From: Alphaproteobacteria bacterium | GTDB lineage: Bacteria > Pseudomonadota > Alphaproteobacteria > Micavibrionales > Micavibrionaceae | DNA length: 5,945 bases | Assembly (NCBI GenBank): GCA_023301785.1 | Contig: JALZUF010000144.1 | Location: forward strand, 1 to 5,945 | Direction of reading: 5' to 3' | In this document: positions 5,487 to 5,945 of the stretch, piece by piece | Layout of the letters: every line of letters starts with the position of its first letter | Numbering within the stretch: the first letter of the stretch is position 1 | Notes under the pieces: model-generated | The model's database searches: none | What the model was told of the DNA's origin: nothing | What the model saw: the letters and a program-made list of their open reading frames with translations, nothing else | Position numbers and translations under genes: made by a program

Positions 5487-5593
5487 GTGGTTGGCAGATT
5501 TTCAAAGCTTTTAGGCTGATGCGTACCTTGTCGCGAATGTATAAGCGTATGGCCCGAGATAAAAAGCGACGCGAACGTCGTCAGTCTAGATAG
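5483..5593 (+). CDS. 36-aa arginine-rich basic protein of unknown function
   Basis: This short ORF's ATG overlaps the Zot stop as ATGA, the same coupling used elsewhere in the genome, with AGG seven bases upstream. The product begins MSGWQIFKAFRLMR and becomes increasingly basic: 14 Lys/Arg against 2 acidic residues, ending in DKKRRERRQSR. There is no signal peptide and the N-terminal hydrophobic stretch is too short for a membrane helix. The N-terminal half could form an amphipathic helix. Such a peptide would be expected to bind nucleic acid or acidic lipid; roles in packaging, origin control or mRNA regulation are guesses. It is the last + strand gene before the non-coding region. The coupled start and biased composition make it likely to be real. 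Confidence 0.6.
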   Translation: MSGWQIFKAFRLMRTLSRMYKRMARDKKRRERRQSR

Positions 5594-5658
5594 TGTTTTT
5601 TGGATTCGCTTGTAACGTTCGTTTTGGATAACCGTCATTTTCTGGTCTCGGATCGTGA

Positions 5659-5671
5659 GCGCTGATAGCGC
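5659..5671. repeat. GC-rich hairpin, candidate origin or packaging element
   Basis: GCGCT (5659-5663) pairs perfectly with AGCGC (5667-5671) around a GAT loop. It starts the cluster of structured elements after the last + strand gene. No T-run follows, so it is not a simple terminator. The sequence GCGCAT at 5669-5674 is shared with the XerC arm of dif sites, but the other arm is absent. Confidence 0.45.
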
Positions 5672-5726
5672 ATACAATAGTTACGGTGTTGCTGATACGT
5701 CTGAATTGGGGCACTAGTTGAGCGAA

Positions 5727-5775
5727 TAGAGAGTAGACACCGTAGGGTGTGGGGGAGCGGTGCTTAGAGAGATAG
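5727..5775 (+). repeat. TAGAGAG direct repeats flanking a hairpin
   Basis: TAGAGAG at 5727-5733 and at 5765-5771, each followed by TAG (the second after one extra A), are 38 bp apart. Between them lies a perfect 5-pair hairpin, ACACC (5737-5741) with GGTGT (5746-5750) and loop GTAG, followed by a G5 run. The symmetric layout around a hairpin suggests a protein-binding or origin element. The function is not known. Confidence 0.45.
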
Positions 5776-5790
5776 GAACTCAGGAGCAGT

Positions 5791-5826
5791 AAAAAACGCT
5801 CAGGTAACCGTTACGGCTACTGAGCG
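5791..5826 (-). terminator. rho-independent terminator of the minus-strand gene
   Basis: CGCTCAG (5797-5803) and CTGAGCG (5820-5826) form a perfect 7-pair stem. The inner bases continue it with TA/TA and CCG/CGG pairing around TTA, interrupted by a bulge and a mismatch. Read on the minus strand, the stem is followed by TTTTTT (5796-5791). It begins 17 nt after the stop of the minus-strand ORF, which supports that ORF as a real gene. Confidence 0.8.
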
Positions 5827-5842
5827 CCCCAAGCCGACTGCG

Positions 5843-5945
5843 TTACAGACCGATTAAAACCCGCTTGTCTTGCTCTGCCCATAGCGCCACCAACATCACG
5901 TTGTCCTTGTACGATTCGCCAAACGTGTCGCAGCCATCTTTTTCT
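5843..5945 (-). CDS. partial minus-strand gene, C-terminal 33 residues of an unknown protein
   Basis: This open minus-strand frame runs in from the right edge to a TAA at 5845-5843 and is followed by a good terminator. The visible end reads EKDGCDTFGESYKDNVM, then LVALWAEQDKRVLIGL. I do not recognise the family. If the window is circular, the frame continues through complement 45 and could start at GTG (complement 38-36), preceded by a weak GGA, for a total of 46 aa; an in-frame TAA lies just upstream of that start. That product has no evident helix-turn-helix, signal peptide or membrane helix. Its divergent position relative to rep resembles that of inovirus repressors such as RstR, but only the position supports this. 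If the window is linear, it could equally be a host gene flanking a prophage. Confidence 0.6.
   Translation of the reverse strand, partial: EKDGCDTFGESYKDNVMLVALWAEQDKRVLIGL

Larger units (their letters stand above)
5594..5842. other. non-coding region, probable replication origin and packaging region
   Basis: No convincing gene is seen in these 249 bases. They hold three hairpins (5659-5671, 5737-5750, 5797-5826), three same-direction copies of TGAGCG (5656, 5719, 5821), paired copies of GCTGATA, GTTACGG and TAGAGAG, and a purine-rich stretch on the + strand (about 5725-5796). Ff phages carry the packaging signal and both strand origins in one hairpin-rich gap after the assembly genes. By analogy this is the best place for the Rep nick site. 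I could not identify the nick sequence. Confidence 0.5.

Noticed and set aside
5384..5677. Minus-strand ORF of 97 codons over the Zot end
   Set aside because: It is mostly antisense to Zot and to the arginine-rich gene, has no SD or recognisable motif, and appears to be a shadow frame.
5664..5692. Possible dif-like XerCD attachment site
   Set aside because: Only GCGCAT of the XerC arm fits; the central region and XerD arm (TTATGTTAAAT type) are not recognisable.
1..5945. CRISPR array, tRNA, rRNA, transposase or integrase
   Set aside because: No regular spaced repeats, no cloverleaf-like segment and no recombinase motif were seen on either strand.

Overview
The window reads as the genome, or nearly all of it, of a filamentous phage (Inoviridae type) of a Gram-negative, probably gammaproteobacterial, host. 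The genes run in the classic inovirus order on the + strand: Rep, ssDNA-binding protein, small coat proteins, major coat, pIII-like adsorption protein, pVI-like protein, Zot/pI assembly ATPase. The host is inferred only from Sec signal peptides, inner-membrane assembly genes and general style; I cannot name a genus.

Region by region: 1-182 is a regulatory region with an 18-bp perfect palindrome, an inverted repeat containing two outward-facing TTGCGA boxes, a leader hairpin and a very strong Shine-Dalgarno (SD). 183-1607 is the replication module: a coupled 28-aa ORF, an HUH Rep with a phiX174 gpA-like YxxKYxxK motif, and a 116-aa putative ssDNA-binding protein. 1600-2565 holds an unusual exported single-domain membrane protein, a 30-aa pIX/pVII-like minor coat and the 74-aa major coat precursor. 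A strong hairpin follows the coat gene (central terminator). 2636-5593 is the adsorption and assembly module: pIII-like, pVI-like, Zot/pI and a 36-aa arginine-rich protein. 5594-5842 is a non-coding, hairpin-rich and repeat-rich region, the likely origin and packaging region. It ends in a minus-strand rho-independent terminator serving a minus-strand gene that runs off the right edge.

If the two window ends are joined, that minus-strand frame stays open across the junction to a GTG at complement 38-36, giving a 46-residue protein. This suggests, without proving it, that the window is a closed circular genome opened inside that gene. The gene would then be divergent from the rep operon, the place where inovirus repressors such as RstR usually sit.

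The + strand genes are tightly packed, with ATGA, TGATG or GTGGATAA stop-start overlaps at most junctions, so translational coupling probably sets stoichiometry. Rep and the ssDNA-binding protein would make and coat the single strand. Major and minor coats, pVI-like and pIII-like proteins would form the virion in the inner membrane, and Zot/pI would power extrusion. No pIV secretin is present, so export probably uses a host secretin. No integrase is seen.
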